Source of the DNA: Nordella sp. HKS 07
GTDB taxonomy: Bacteria; Pseudomonadota; Alphaproteobacteria; Rhizobiales; Aestuariivirgaceae
Assembly (NCBI RefSeq): GCF_011046735.1
Contig: NZ_CP049258.1
Location: 7,086,001 to 7,150,000 of the forward strand
DNA: 64,000 bases
Direction: 5' to 3'
The first letter of the stretch is position 1. Each line of letters starts with the position of its first letter. The notes under the pieces were generated by a model that had not been told where the DNA came from, searched no databases, and saw only the letters and a list, made by a program, of their open reading frames with translations. The position numbers and the translations under genes were made by a program. Below, piece by piece: positions 16,369-25,868 of the stretch.

Positions 16369-19300
16369 TCCCATTCGGCGCCGACGCCGACCTCGGTGCT
16401 GCCGTCGGCCCCCGCCGCCCCTTGCGCGCGGATATTTCTGGTGATGTCGAGGTCGATCGTGACCTTGCTCGAATTGGGCTGCGCCCCCTGCTTCACGCCG
16501 AGATAGACGCGGTCATTGATCCGCTTGCCCATGCCGACGCTGCCACCATTTTCGGTGTCGACATCGAGGCTGTCGACGCCGAGCGACTGGCGCAACTTGT
16601 CGAGCATGCCGGGGCCGGAGCCCGACAATTGCGCGATCGTCTGCGCAAGCTGCGCCGCCTGGCTCATGGTGAGTTCGCTCGCGCCGCGATTGAACAGGAG
16701 CCGGGCAATCACCTCGTCCTGCGGCAAGGTGGGCGTCGAGGCGAAGCTGATCCTGGGCTGCGAGGCCGGCCCCGTGATCAGAACCTTGGCGGTGATGCCG
16801 CCGCTCACGGTCTGCGCGACGAAATCAAGCTCGGGATCGAGCGAGCCGTTGAAGGAAATGATCCCTCGCGAAAAATCGAGCCTCTGGCCGAAGCCGTCGA
16901 AGCGGCCGCGCCGGAACTCGAAGCCGCCCAGCGAGCGCGGCTCGGCGCTGGTGCCCCTGAGCGACAGATTGCCGCCGAGCTCCGCTTCAATCCCCATGCC
17001 GCGCACGAAGATACCATTGGGGGCCGAGAGTGTCAGGTCGAGATCGGCGATAAAAGCCCGCGCCGGCCTCGCGGGCCCTGCCTTCGCCGCCGCTCCGGGC
17101 CTGGCGCCGGCGAGCCTCCTGCCGGGTGGGGCGCCAATGTGGCGCACCTCGATCGGCCTGGCGGCGCCGGACAGTCTGTCTGGGAGATTGATGTCCAGAC
17201 GGCGCACCTGAACGCGGCCCGCAATCTTGGGACGCAACATAAGGGGTCCGCTCGCCTGCAGACGCCCATCGGCCACCAGCCGCGCCGTATCGCTCGAAAT
17301 GAGGGTGGCCTTGTCGAATGCGATGGCGATATCGGCGGGAAGGCCGGCCGCCGGATCGACGGTCACCCTGCCAGTCAGCGTGACTCTGCCGCCATTCACC
17401 GTCTGGCCCCTGATATTCTGCAGGACCAGCGACCGCCCGCTGCCGACGATGTCGCCATTGATCTTCGAGATGCTGACGCCGTTGACCACGTCGTCGAAGC
17501 GCGCATCGACGAGCCGTATCGTGCCACCAAGATTAGGCTCGCTCGCTTTGCCTGTCACAGTCGCATTGATCTGCGCCCTGCCCGCCAGCCGGTTACCGGA
17601 CGCGGCCAGCATAGGATTGGCGAGCGACAGTTGCACTCCGCCCACAACTCTGAGGTCGAGCAACATCTGCGGTAGCGAGATGGACCCGGTCACCCGTGCA
17701 TCCTGGATTTGCCGATTCCTGATCGTCATGTTGATCATGGCGCGCTGATCGCGCAGATCGCCATTGGCCGATATGTCAAAGGGCCCGGAGCCGCTGCGCA
17801 CAATGTCGGGATTGCTGAGGCCCGCGATCCTGATGTCATAGCGCCCGGTGGGCGATGTCGGCGAGCCCGCCACCGTGATCGTGCCCTCAAGCGTTCCGTT
17901 GAGCTCGCCTTGATAGCCGCCGAGCCTGGCGAGAGATAAAGGCAGGGCAGCAAGCCTCACATCGAGCGCCAGCCTGTCCTTGCCGGCCCGGCCGGATACC
18001 GCGGCGCGGCCCCTGCCGGTCACGAGCACGAAATTGTCTATCGCCACATCGCTGCCCGTGATCTCGATCCGGGATGGTCCGGCGAGATTGGCGCGCACTC
18101 CACCTTTCGCCAGAGCAAGCGAGCGCAGATCCACGACCGTCGTGGCCCCTGATGGCCTGACGCGCGCTTCGCTGGTGACGTCGGTACCCTCGACGCGCGC
18201 GGCGAGACGGATCGTGCTGTCGGCGGCAGTGCCGCTTCCGTCGATGTTCGCGCGTTCGATCCGGACACCACCCGCTGTGCTATCGGCGACCACGATGGTT
18301 CCGACGAAGCCGGGCGTACCGAAAGCGTCGCTGACCGTTCCGTCGACCGTCGCTCTGCCGATCCCCTGCTCGGCGACGCGCACGGCGGATGCCGTCGCCT
18401 TGACGACCGCGGCCTGCTTGCCGCCCTCTGCCGACAGCTTGACCGTGCCCTTGAGCGAACCCGCCATCGGCGTCAGCGCCAAGGCCGAGAGATCAGAGAG
18501 ATCCGGGGCATCGACGACGAGATCGCCAGTGATCAGGCTGCCGGCGGTGCTGAGTGTGCCCTTCACTTGATTGGCGCCGACCGTGATGTCGATCGGATCG
18601 AGCCGATAGGCGTTTTCGGGCAGCGTGGCAAAGCGCACCAGCCCCTTTGCCGGCTTGCCGGCGACGCGGCCGTCGAAACTGAGATCGCCTTGCGGCGCGC
18701 CGGTCAGATCGGCGGCGGTTACGATCACCTCCAGGCCTTCGACCGGCTTGCCCATCGCCGTGCCCGACGCGATGCTGAGCTTGGAATTGAGGGCGAGCTT
18801 GTCGAGCGTGCCGGAGAAGGCGGCGGTCGCTTGCACCTTGCCGCTCACCCGCGGATCGATGAGCGCCATATCCGCCAATGTGAGATCGGCCTTGAGATCG
18901 GCGGCGCTGCGGTCGATGCGCCCGCCCACCGCGAGCGCCAGATTCTTCGCGCTGAGATTGGCGTCCTTGACCACCAGCACGCCGTCGCTGCCGCGCTCGA
19001 CACTGCCGGTGAGCTCGGTCGCTCCGTTGAGCAGACCATCCACCGCCGCGATGCCGGTAACGATGCCGGTCGAACTGCCTTTCCCCGTCACGCGTAATAT
19101 ATCGGCCGTCATGTCGAGATCGGCTTCGGCCGTGATCTGGCCGCCGAGGCTGCGTCCGGCGAGTGGCGAAAGGGCTGCGAGATCGAGCCGGTTCAGACGC
19201 AGCTTGCCTTGCGCGGTTACCGGCGTCGCACGCCCGGTGAATTCCGCGGCAAGCGGTGCCAGCTTGATCGTGGCGCCCGTCAATTGCGGCTTGCCGTCGC

Positions 19301-22300
19301 TGCCGAGCGCGCCCGCGATGACGAAGTCGAGCGTGTCGCCCAGCGCCTCAGTCACTTTCGGATCGGCGGCCTCGAGCCCTCTGGCATTGCCGTCGGCGGT
19401 GATCGCGAAGGCGCCGTCCGTTTGTGGGAGGGCCTCGATCGTCGCGCTGACCACCTCGGCCCCATAGCCTTCGGCGCGCGGCATGTTCAGCGTGACGGCG
19501 GCCTTGACCGCCGGCTGGCCGAGCGGCCCGGTGAGCGAGCCATCGACGAACCAGTCCTGCCATTGGACCCCGGGCGCCAATGTCGCATAGCGCGCAGCAT
19601 CGCCGCCGATCAGCCTGAAGCGCAATTGAGCCGTGTTGCCGTTGGTATCGACGCTGCCCTTGAGCGTGGCGCCGAGACCCGCCGCCTGCAGCTTCACGTC
19701 ATCGACGCGCACAACCTTCGCGTCATCGACATGGAGGCGTGCGTTCAGCGTGGTGTCGCCCTCGAACAGCGGACGCAGATTGCCAGGCAGCAATCCCGCG
19801 AGCGCTCCCTTCAGATCGAGCAGGACGGCCCGCCCCGTCTGATCCCGCTCGATGCTGGCGCTGCCCTGCGCCGTGATCGTCTCGCCCGCCGCCAAGGAAA
19901 GTGTCGCATTCGCGACTGCGGCCTGCTTGCCGCCCTCTGCCGACAGCTTGACCGTACCCTTGAGCGAACCCGCCATCGGCGTCAGCGCCAAGGCCGAGAG
20001 ATCGGAGAGATCCGGGGCATCGACGACGAGATCGCCAGTGATCAGGCTGCCGGCGGTGCTGATCGTGCCCTTCACTTGATTGGCGCCGACCGTGAGGTCG
20101 ATCGGGTCGAGCCGGTAGGCGTTTTCGGGCAGCGTGGCAAAGCGCACCATACCCTTTGCCGGCTTGCCGGCGACGCGGCCGTCGAAACTGAGATCGCCTT
20201 GCGGCGCGCCGGTCAAATCCGCGGCGGCCACGATGACCTCCAGGCCCTCGATCGGTTTGCCCATCGCCGTACCGGACGCGATGCTGAGCTTGGAATTGAG
20301 AGCGAGCTTGTCGAGCGTGCCGGAAAAGGCGGCGGTCGCGTGCACATTGCCGCTCACGCGTGGGTCGATCAGCGCCATATCCGCCAGCGTAAGATCAGCC
20401 TTGAGATCGGCGGTGCTGCGGTCGATCCGCCCGCCCACCGCGAGCGCCAGATTCTTGGCGCTGAGATTGGTGTCCTTGACCACCAATACGCCGTCACTGC
20501 CGCGCTCGACACTGCCTGCGAGCTCGGTCGGTCCATTAAGCAGACCGTCCACCGCCGCGATGCCGGTAACGATGCCGGTCGAACTGCCTTTCCCCGCCAC
20601 ACGCAACGCGTCAGGCGTCATGTCGAGATCGGCTTCGGCCGTGATCTGGCCACCGAGGCTGCGTCCGGCGAGTGGCGAAAGGGCTGCGAGATCGAGCCGG
20701 CTCAGACGAAGTTTGCCTTGCGTCGCTTCGGGCGTCGCACGCCCGGTGAATTCTGCGGCGAGCGGTGCCAGCTTGATCGTGGCGCCGGTCAGAGCGGGCT
20801 TGCCGTCGCTGCCGAGCGCGCCCGCGATCGCGAAGTCGAGCGTGTCGCCCAGCGCCTCAGCCACCTTCGGATCGGCGGCCTCGAGGCCTCTGGCATTGCC
20901 GTCGGCGGTGATCGCGAAAGCGCCGTCCGCTTGCGGGAGGGCTTCGATTGTCGCGCCGAACATCTCGGCACCATAGCCTTGGGCGCGCGGCATGGTCAGC
21001 GTGAGGGCGGCCTTGACCGCCGGCTGGCCGAGCGGACCGTCGAGCGAACCGTCGACAAACCAGTCCTGCCATTGGACGCCGGGCGCCAGTGTCGCATAGC
21101 GCGCGGCATCGCCGCCGATCAGCCTGAAGCGCAATTGCGCCGTGTTGCCGTTGGTATCGACGCTGCCCTTGAGCGTGGCGCCGAGACCCGCCGCCTGCAG
21201 CTTCACGTCGTCGACGCGCACGAGCTTCGCGTCATCGACATGCAGACGCGCATTCAGCGTGGTGTCGCCTTCGAACAACGGTCGCAGATTGGCGGGCAGC
21301 AATCCCGCGAGCGCTCCCTTCAGATCGAGCAGGACGGCCTGCCCCGTCTGATCTCGCTCGATGCTGGCGCTGCCCTGCGCCGTGATCGTCTCGCCCGCCG
21401 CCAAGGAAAGCGTCGCATTCGCGACCGCGGCCTGCTTGCCGTCCTCTGCCGACAGCTTGACCGTGCCCTTGAGCGAACCCGCCATCGGCGTCAGCGCCAA
21501 GGCCGAGAGATCAGAGAGATCCGGGGCATCGACGACGAGATCGCCAGTGATCAGGCTGCCGGCGGTGCTGAGTGTGCCCTTCACTTGATTGGCGCCGACC
21601 GTGATGTCGATCGGATCGAGCCGATAGGCGTTTTCGGGCAGCGTGGCAAAGCGCACCAGCCCCTTTGCCGGCTTGCCGGCGACGCGGCCGTCGAAACTGA
21701 GATCGCCTTGCGGCGCGCCGGTCAGATCGGCGGCGGTTACGATCACCTCCAGGCCTTCGACCGGCTTGCCCATCGCCGTGCCCGACGCGATGCTGAGCTT
21801 GGAATTGAGGGCGAGCTTGTCGAGCGTGCCGGAGAAGGCGGCGGTCGCTTGCACCTTGCCGCTCACCCGCGGATCGATGAGCGCCATATCCGCCAATGTG
21901 AGATCGGCCTTGAGATCGGCGGTGCTGCGGTCGATGCGCCCGCCCACCGCGAGCGCCAGATTCTTCGCGCTGAGATTGGCGTCCTTGACCACCAGCACGC
22001 CGTCGCTGCCGCGCTCGACACTGCCGGTGAGCTCGGTCGCTCCGTTGAGCAGACCATCCACCGCCGCGATGCCGGTAACGATGCCGGTCGAACTGCCTTT
22101 CCCCGTCACGCGTAATATATCGGCCGTCATGTCGAGATCGGCTTCGGCCGTGATCTGGCCGCCGAGGCTGCGTCCGGCGAGTGGCGAAAGGGCTGCGAGA
22201 TCGAGCCGGTTCAGACGCAGCTTGCCTTGCGCGGTTACCGGCGTCGCACGCCCGGTGAATTCCGCGGCAAGCGGTGCCAGCTTGATCGTGGCGCCCGTCA

Positions 22301-23648
22301 ATTGCGGCTTGCCGTCGCTGCCGAGCGCGCCCGCGATGACGAAGTCGAGCGTGTCGCCCAGCGCCTCAGTCACTTTCGGATCGGCGGCCTCGAGCCCTCT
22401 GGCATTGCCGTCGGCGGTGATCGCGAAGGCGCCGTCCGTTTGTGGGAGGGCCTCGATCGTCGCGCTGACCACCTCGGCCCCATAGCCTTCGGCGCGCGGC
22501 ATGTTCAGCGTGACGGCGGCCTTGACCGCCGGCTGGCCGAGCGGCCCGGTGAGCGAGCCATCGACGAACCAGTCCTGCCATTGGACCCCGGGCGCCAATG
22601 TCGCATAGCGCGCAGCATCGCCGCCGATCAGCCTGAAGCGCAATTGAGCCGTGTTGCCGTTGGTATCGACGCTGCCCTTGAGCGTGGCGCCGAGACCCGC
22701 CGCCTGCAGCTTCACGTCATCGACGCGCACAACCTTCGCGTCATCGACATGGAGGCGTGCGTTCAGCGTGGTGTCGCCCTCGAACAGCGGACGCAGATTG
22801 GCGGGCAGCAATCCCGCGAGCGCTCCCTTCAGATCGAGCAGGACGGCCCGCCCCATCTGATCTCGCTCGATGCTGGCGCTGCCCTGCGCCGTGATCGCTT
22901 CGCCCGCCGCCAAGGAAAGCGTCGCCTTGAAGTCGTCAAGCGATCCCTTGCCCTTGAGGGCAAGATTGACGGGCGGACGGCCTTCGATCTGCGCCAGGCC
23001 GGATATGAGGCCACCGCTCGGCTCATCGGCCACGACGTCGATATCGAGGACGCGCGTATCCAGGATGTAGTTGACTTTGCCGGCGATGCGTCCGGGAAGA
23101 TCGGTGCGGTCGAGCCCGAAGTCGAGTGCCAGGCCTTGCGCCGGATCGACGACATGCGCCGAGCCCGCGAAGGACAATTGCATGGCCTGTCCGAAGACCG
23201 GGGCCGCGATATCGATCTCGGAGAAGGCAAGCCGCTTCAGATCAATTCGCGGCAGCGTCAAGGCCGAGCCCGATGCGTTCTCTGGCGCCGGCGGCAATTC
23301 CGGCAACCTTTGCAGCGAAATCTTGCGCGCCGCGATATTGTCCGCCGAAACGAGACCGCTGATCAGCGCCATGGGCGCCCAGGTAAAATCAATGCCTTCG
23401 ATCGTGGCGAAAGTGCCTTTGCTGTCGGCGAGTTCGATGCGTCCGACTTTCAAGTCCGACGGCACGAAACCATCGATGTCACTGATCCTGACCTCGAGCC
23501 CGTTGCCGGAAGCGAGCCAGCTCGCGGTGCTGGCAAGCAGGCTCTTGCCGGGCGGCGTCTGGATGAAGCCGAACAGCCCCCCGCCGAGGACGGCAAGACC
23601 GAGCAACCCATGGGCGGTATAACGTATGATTCCGCGCGCCATGTTCAA
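16362..23648 (-). CDS. tamB: TamB translocation/assembly module protein, greatly enlarged
   Basis: The 2428-residue product has an N-terminal membrane anchor (about residues 8-30, LGLAVLGGGLFGFIQTPPGK), a very long beta-rich stretch typical of AsmA/TamB lipid-transport grooves, and a C-terminal DUF490 region. The latter includes LRGTSAEPRSLGGFEFRRGRF, FNGSLDPELDFVAQT, LPQDEVIARLLFNRG and an end GVGAEWDY. TamB spans the periplasm and works with TamA. The usual length is roughly 1200-1500 residues. Here three tandem 503-residue units (about residues 240-1748) account for the excess; removing two leaves about 1422. Its start overlaps the tamA stop by four bases, as in a standard tamAB operon. 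The reading frame stays open through all three units, so the enlarged protein is likely made. Confidence 0.9.
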   Translation of the reverse strand: MNMARGIIRYTAHGLLGLAVLGGGLFGFIQTPPGKSLLASTASWLASGNGLEVRISDIDGFVPSDLKVGRIELADSKGTFATIEGIDFTWAPMALISGLVSADNIAARKISLQRLPELPPAPENASGSALTLPRIDLKRLAFSEIDIAAPVFGQAMQLSFAGSAHVVDPAQGLALDFGLDRTDLPGRIAGKVNYILDTRVLDIDVVADEPSGGLISGLAQIEGRPPVNLALKGKGSLDDFKATLSLAAGEAITAQGSASIERDQMGRAVLLDLKGALAGLLPANLRPLFEGDTTLNARLHVDDAKVVRVDDVKLQAAGLGATLKGSVDTNGNTAQLRFRLIGGDAARYATLAPGVQWQDWFVDGSLTGPLGQPAVKAAVTLNMPRAEGYGAEVVSATIEALPQTDGAFAITADGNARGLEAADPKVTEALGDTLDFVIAGALGSDGKPQLTGATIKLAPLAAEFTGRATPVTAQGKLRLNRLDLAALSPLAGRSLGGQITAEADLDMTADILRVTGKGSSTGIVTGIAAVDGLLNGATELTGSVERGSDGVLVVKDANLSAKNLALAVGGRIDRSTADLKADLTLADMALIDPRVSGKVQATAAFSGTLDKLALNSKLSIASGTAMGKPVEGLEVIVTAADLTGAPQGDLSFDGRVAGKPAKGLVRFATLPENAYRLDPIDITVGANQVKGTLSTAGSLITGDLVVDAPDLSDLSALALTPMAGSLKGTVKLSAEDGKQAAVANATLSLAAGETITAQGSASIERDQTGQAVLLDLKGALAGLLPANLRPLFEGDTTLNARLHVDDAKLVRVDDVKLQAAGLGATLKGSVDTNGNTAQLRFRLIGGDAARYATLAPGVQWQDWFVDGSLDGPLGQPAVKAALTLTMPRAQGYGAEMFGATIEALPQADGAFAITADGNARGLEAADPKVAEALGDTLDFAIAGALGSDGKPALTGATIKLAPLAAEFTGRATPEATQGKLRLSRLDLAALSPLAGRSLGGQITAEADLDMTPDALRVAGKGSSTGIVTGIAAVDGLLNGPTELAGSVERGSDGVLVVKDTNLSAKNLALAVGGRIDRSTADLKADLTLADMALIDPRVSGNVHATAAFSGTLDKLALNSKLSIASGTAMGKPIEGLEVIVAAADLTGAPQGDLSFDGRVAGKPAKGMVRFATLPENAYRLDPIDLTVGANQVKGTISTAGSLITGDLVVDAPDLSDLSALALTPMAGSLKGTVKLSAEGGKQAAVANATLSLAAGETITAQGSASIERDQTGRAVLLDLKGALAGLLPGNLRPLFEGDTTLNARLHVDDAKVVRVDDVKLQAAGLGATLKGSVDTNGNTAQLRFRLIGGDAARYATLAPGVQWQDWFVDGSLTGPLGQPAVKAAVTLNMPRAEGYGAEVVSATIEALPQTDGAFAITADGNARGLEAADPKVTEALGDTLDFVIAGALGSDGKPQLTGATIKLAPLAAEFTGRATPVTAQGKLRLNRLDLAALSPLAGRSLGGQITAEADLDMTADILRVTGKGSSTGIVTGIAAVDGLLNGATELTGSVERGSDGVLVVKDANLSAKNLALAVGGRIDRSAADLKADLTLADMALIDPRVSGKVQATAAFSGTLDKLALNSKLSIASGTAMGKPVEGLEVIVTAADLTGAPQGDLSFDGRVAGKPAKGLVRFATLPENAYRLDPIDITVGANQVKGTLSTAGSLITGDLVVDAPDLSDLSALALTPMAGSLKGTVKLSAEGGKQAAVVKATASAVRVAEQGIGRATVDGTVSDAFGTPGFVGTIVVADSTAGGVRIERANIDGSGTAADSTIRLAARVEGTDVTSEARVRPSGATTVVDLRSLALAKGGVRANLAGPSRIEITGSDVAIDNFVLVTGRGRAAVSGRAGKDRLALDVRLAALPLSLARLGGYQGELNGTLEGTITVAGSPTSPTGRYDIRIAGLSNPDIVRSGSGPFDISANGDLRDQRAMINMTIRNRQIQDARVTGSISLPQMLLDLRVVGGVQLSLANPMLAASGNRLAGRAQINATVTGKASEPNLGGTIRLVDARFDDVVNGVSISKINGDIVGSGRSLVLQNIRGQTVNGGRVTLTGRVTVDPAAGLPADIAIAFDKATLISSDTARLVADGRLQASGPLMLRPKIAGRVQVRRLDINLPDRLSGAARPIEVRHIGAPPGRRLAGARPGAAAKAGPARPARAFIADLDLTLSAPNGIFVRGMGIEAELGGNLSLRGTSAEPRSLGGFEFRRGRFDGFGQRLDFSRGIISFNGSLDPELDFVAQTVSGGITAKVLITGPASQPRISFASTPTLPQDEVIARLLFNRGASELTMSQAAQLAQTIAQLSGSGPGMLDKLRQSLGVDSLDVDTENGGSVGMGKRINDRVYLGVKQGAQPNSSKVTIDLDITRNIRAQGAAGADGSTEVGVGAEWDY
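18404..22930 (-). repeat. Three tandem 1509-bp units within tamB
   Basis: The segments 18404-19912, 19913-21421 and 21422-22930 repeat with a period of exactly 1509 bp (503 codons), keeping the frame. The outer two are nearly identical: over 18625-19467 versus 21643-22485 I see one base difference, GCGGCGCTGCGG versus GCGGTGCTGCGG at 18905 and its counterpart. The middle copy differs at many scattered positions. The boundaries are approximate to within some tens of bases. Confidence 0.9.
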
Positions 23649-25624
23649 AAAGCCTGACCGACGCTGACATAGATGCCATAGCCTATGTCGCTGTCGCGTG
23701 GATTGAGCGGCACCGCCGCATCGAAGCGGATCGGCCCGATCGCTGTGTAATAGCGCAAGCCGAGGCCCGCCGCATATTTGAGACCGGAGAAATCAGGCAC
23801 TTCGTCCTCGAAGGCCGCTCCCATATCGACGAAGGGCACGAGCCCTATCGTGTCGGTGATGCGCACGCGCAACTCGGCCGAGGCCTCGAAAAAGCTCAAG
23901 CCCCCGATGATATCGCCGTTGTCGTTGCGCGGACTGACCGATTGATATTCATAACCACGGATCGATCCGCCACCGCCGGCGTAGAAGCGCCGCTGCGCCG
24001 GCACGTCGCTGAGATTTGCGCCGATCATGCTGCCGCTCGCCACGCGGCCGGCAAGAATGAAGCGGTTGCGGTCGTCTACCGCATGATAGGCGGCGAGCGA
24101 TCCCCGCGCGAGCACCGGTCCCGCGCCGGCCTCGCCAAGATAGGCAAATGGCTCGATACGGGCGGACGAGCGGATGCCCCGCGTCGGATCGAGGAGTGAA
24201 TCGGTTGTGTCATAGATGACATCGATCGGAAGGCCAGCCACGAAGTCGCGACGCTTGCCGTCGGCGTCCTCGACATGGCCCTGTTCGAAGTCGACGCCCA
24301 CTTGCACAGAGAGCGTATCGCTGATCCGGCGCCTGACGCCGGCATTGAAGGTCACGGCGTCGCGCACATAGGCATTCGTCACTTCGCGCAGCACCGCCGC
24401 CTCGGCCAGCAAGTCGTCATCGACGGTGAATATGCCCGGCTTGGTGAAGGTGGCTTTCAGCATGTAGCCGAAGGGATCGGCATTGGGTACCGAGTCCGGC
24501 TCGCCGCCGAACCACGACACCTGGCCGTCGATGCGCAAGGTTTCAGCACCGCCGAACAGGTTGCGATGCCCCCAATAGGCATTCGCGGCGGTGCCTTCGG
24601 TCGTCGAATATTTGGTGCCGAAGCCGAAATAGCGCGGCTTGCGCTCGCTGATTTCGACATCGACGGGAAGCCGTCCATTCGGATCGAGCGTCTCGGCCTC
24701 AAGCAGTTTGACGCCGGCGATGATCGGATAGGAGGTGAGCCGCCGGCGCAGCTTGTCGAGGCGTTCCGGCGTATAGGGGTCGCCCTCTTCTATATTGATG
24801 CGGCTTTCGACGAATTCGGGGTCGAGTCCTTCCGTCCCCGACACCGTGAAGCGGCCGAAGCCTGCTTTGGGCCCGCTCTCGACAAAGAGCGAGACCTCGA
24901 GCCGTCGCGTAATATGATTGGCGGCGACATCCTTGCCGTCGATCCGGGCAAAGGGATAGCCGCGCTTTCTCAGATCCGCGACGATGAGGCGCTCGGCGCG
25001 CGCAATGGCCGAGCTCGCCGCTACCTCACCTTCGACGAGGTCGCTTTCCTCGAGATCGGGCACATCCGTCAACGGCCGTCGCGTCTTGGCGTCGAGCACG
25101 CGGATATCGCCGAAGTGGAACAGCGGCCCCACATCGACATTGATCTGCACCGGCACAGGCCCGCGCTTGCGCGCCGCCTCTGCGGTATCGTAGACGCCCC
25201 TATCATTGACATCGACGCCGGCGATCAGAATGTCGATCTCCCCGGCATAATGGCCCTTCTCGTAGAGCGCGGCGGTGATTCGCTCCTGGTCCGACAGCGC
25301 CCGCTGCACGAGCCCCGCCACGCCCGGAGCCGAACTCTCCTGCAATGTCACCAGATTGGAGCTGTCCTCGATCGCCGAGCGCAGGTCGCTGTCGCCGTGA
25401 TCGACCTTGATCGTAACCTTGTAAGGCAGCGCATCGACCATCGGCTCATCGGCCTTTTTCCCCGTGAACCAGGAGGTTATTCCATCAAAAAACGACTGGC
25501 TGTGCCCGGGGGCAGCCATGAAACCCGTGAAGAGCGCACTCGCGGTGAATAACACCCAGAGATTGCTCTTGAATTTATTATCAGCCCGCACAACGCCCCA
25601 CTCACTTACTTCCCCGTGTGCCAT
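23645..25624 (-). CDS. tamA: TamA, Omp85-family outer-membrane assembly protein
   Basis: Starting at the ATG at 25624 gives 659 residues with a signal sequence (LWVLFTASALFTGFMAAPGHS); earlier in-frame starts add a stretch without coding character. POTRA-like repeats follow over about residues 60-300 (ITAALYEKGHYAGEIDILIAG, GPLFHFGDIRVLD, LRKRGYPFARI, RRLTSYPIIAGVKL). A 16-strand type barrel comes next, with the Omp85 motifs RRFYAGGGGSIRGYEY and LRYYTAIGPIRFDAAVPL and the terminal VGQAF ending in Phe, a signal for Bam recognition. It sits in the outer membrane and pairs with TamB, whose gene it overlaps by four bases. It is divergent from the polyamine-type ABC operon. Confidence 0.9.
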   Translation of the reverse strand: MAHGEVSEWGVVRADNKFKSNLWVLFTASALFTGFMAAPGHSQSFFDGITSWFTGKKADEPMVDALPYKVTIKVDHGDSDLRSAIEDSSNLVTLQESSAPGVAGLVQRALSDQERITAALYEKGHYAGEIDILIAGVDVNDRGVYDTAEAARKRGPVPVQINVDVGPLFHFGDIRVLDAKTRRPLTDVPDLEESDLVEGEVAASSAIARAERLIVADLRKRGYPFARIDGKDVAANHITRRLEVSLFVESGPKAGFGRFTVSGTEGLDPEFVESRINIEEGDPYTPERLDKLRRRLTSYPIIAGVKLLEAETLDPNGRLPVDVEISERKPRYFGFGTKYSTTEGTAANAYWGHRNLFGGAETLRIDGQVSWFGGEPDSVPNADPFGYMLKATFTKPGIFTVDDDLLAEAAVLREVTNAYVRDAVTFNAGVRRRISDTLSVQVGVDFEQGHVEDADGKRRDFVAGLPIDVIYDTTDSLLDPTRGIRSSARIEPFAYLGEAGAGPVLARGSLAAYHAVDDRNRFILAGRVASGSMIGANLSDVPAQRRFYAGGGGSIRGYEYQSVSPRNDNGDIIGGLSFFEASAELRVRITDTIGLVPFVDMGAAFEDEVPDFSGLKYAAGLGLRYYTAIGPIRFDAAVPLNPRDSDIGYGIYVSVGQAF

Positions 25625-25765
25625 AGTACGGTGAGGCAAAAATCCGGTTAAAATGTGTTCCGTCTGATTCCGGAAAATTAAGGAAAACAACGAGGAAACA
25701 TCTGTTTCATTTTGGATACAGAGTGATTTCCCAGCCCCCTTCCGTAGAGTCATGCCGTTTCCTGC

Positions 25766-25781
25766 GGACATTTTAGTGTCC
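25766..25781. promoter_or_regulatory. Inverted repeat upstream of the polyamine-type operon, candidate operator
   Basis: GGACATTTTAGTGTCC is a 5-bp inverted repeat (GGACA/TGTCC) with a 6-bp centre. It is followed 10 bases later by an AT-rich TATACT that could serve as a -10 element. It lies about 87 bases before the substrate-binding protein start. The XRE-cupin regulator encoded at the end of this operon is the natural candidate to bind it. No second copy was noticed. Confidence 0.4.
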
Positions 25782-25868
25782 AATTGGTAATTATACTTGC
25801 CAGTCACCGGCTTGTTGGTCAAGGTGACGGTAAGACGGCCCGCCAACAGGGCCGCAAGGGAGCAAACA

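Noticed and set aside
18404-22930. Repeats as a CRISPR or phase-variable array
   Set aside because: The units are 1509 bp, contiguous, coding and in frame; there are no spacers.
19209-23657. Very long open frames on the plus strand opposite tamB (up to 968 codons)
   Set aside because: They are mirror frames of a high-G+C gene, repeat with the same 1509-bp period, and show Arg-rich composition with no domain; tamB on the minus strand explains the region.
25625-25846. Upstream in-frame extension of tamA by 74 residues
   Set aside because: It lacks coding character and would place the signal peptide internally; it also covers the shared promoter region.
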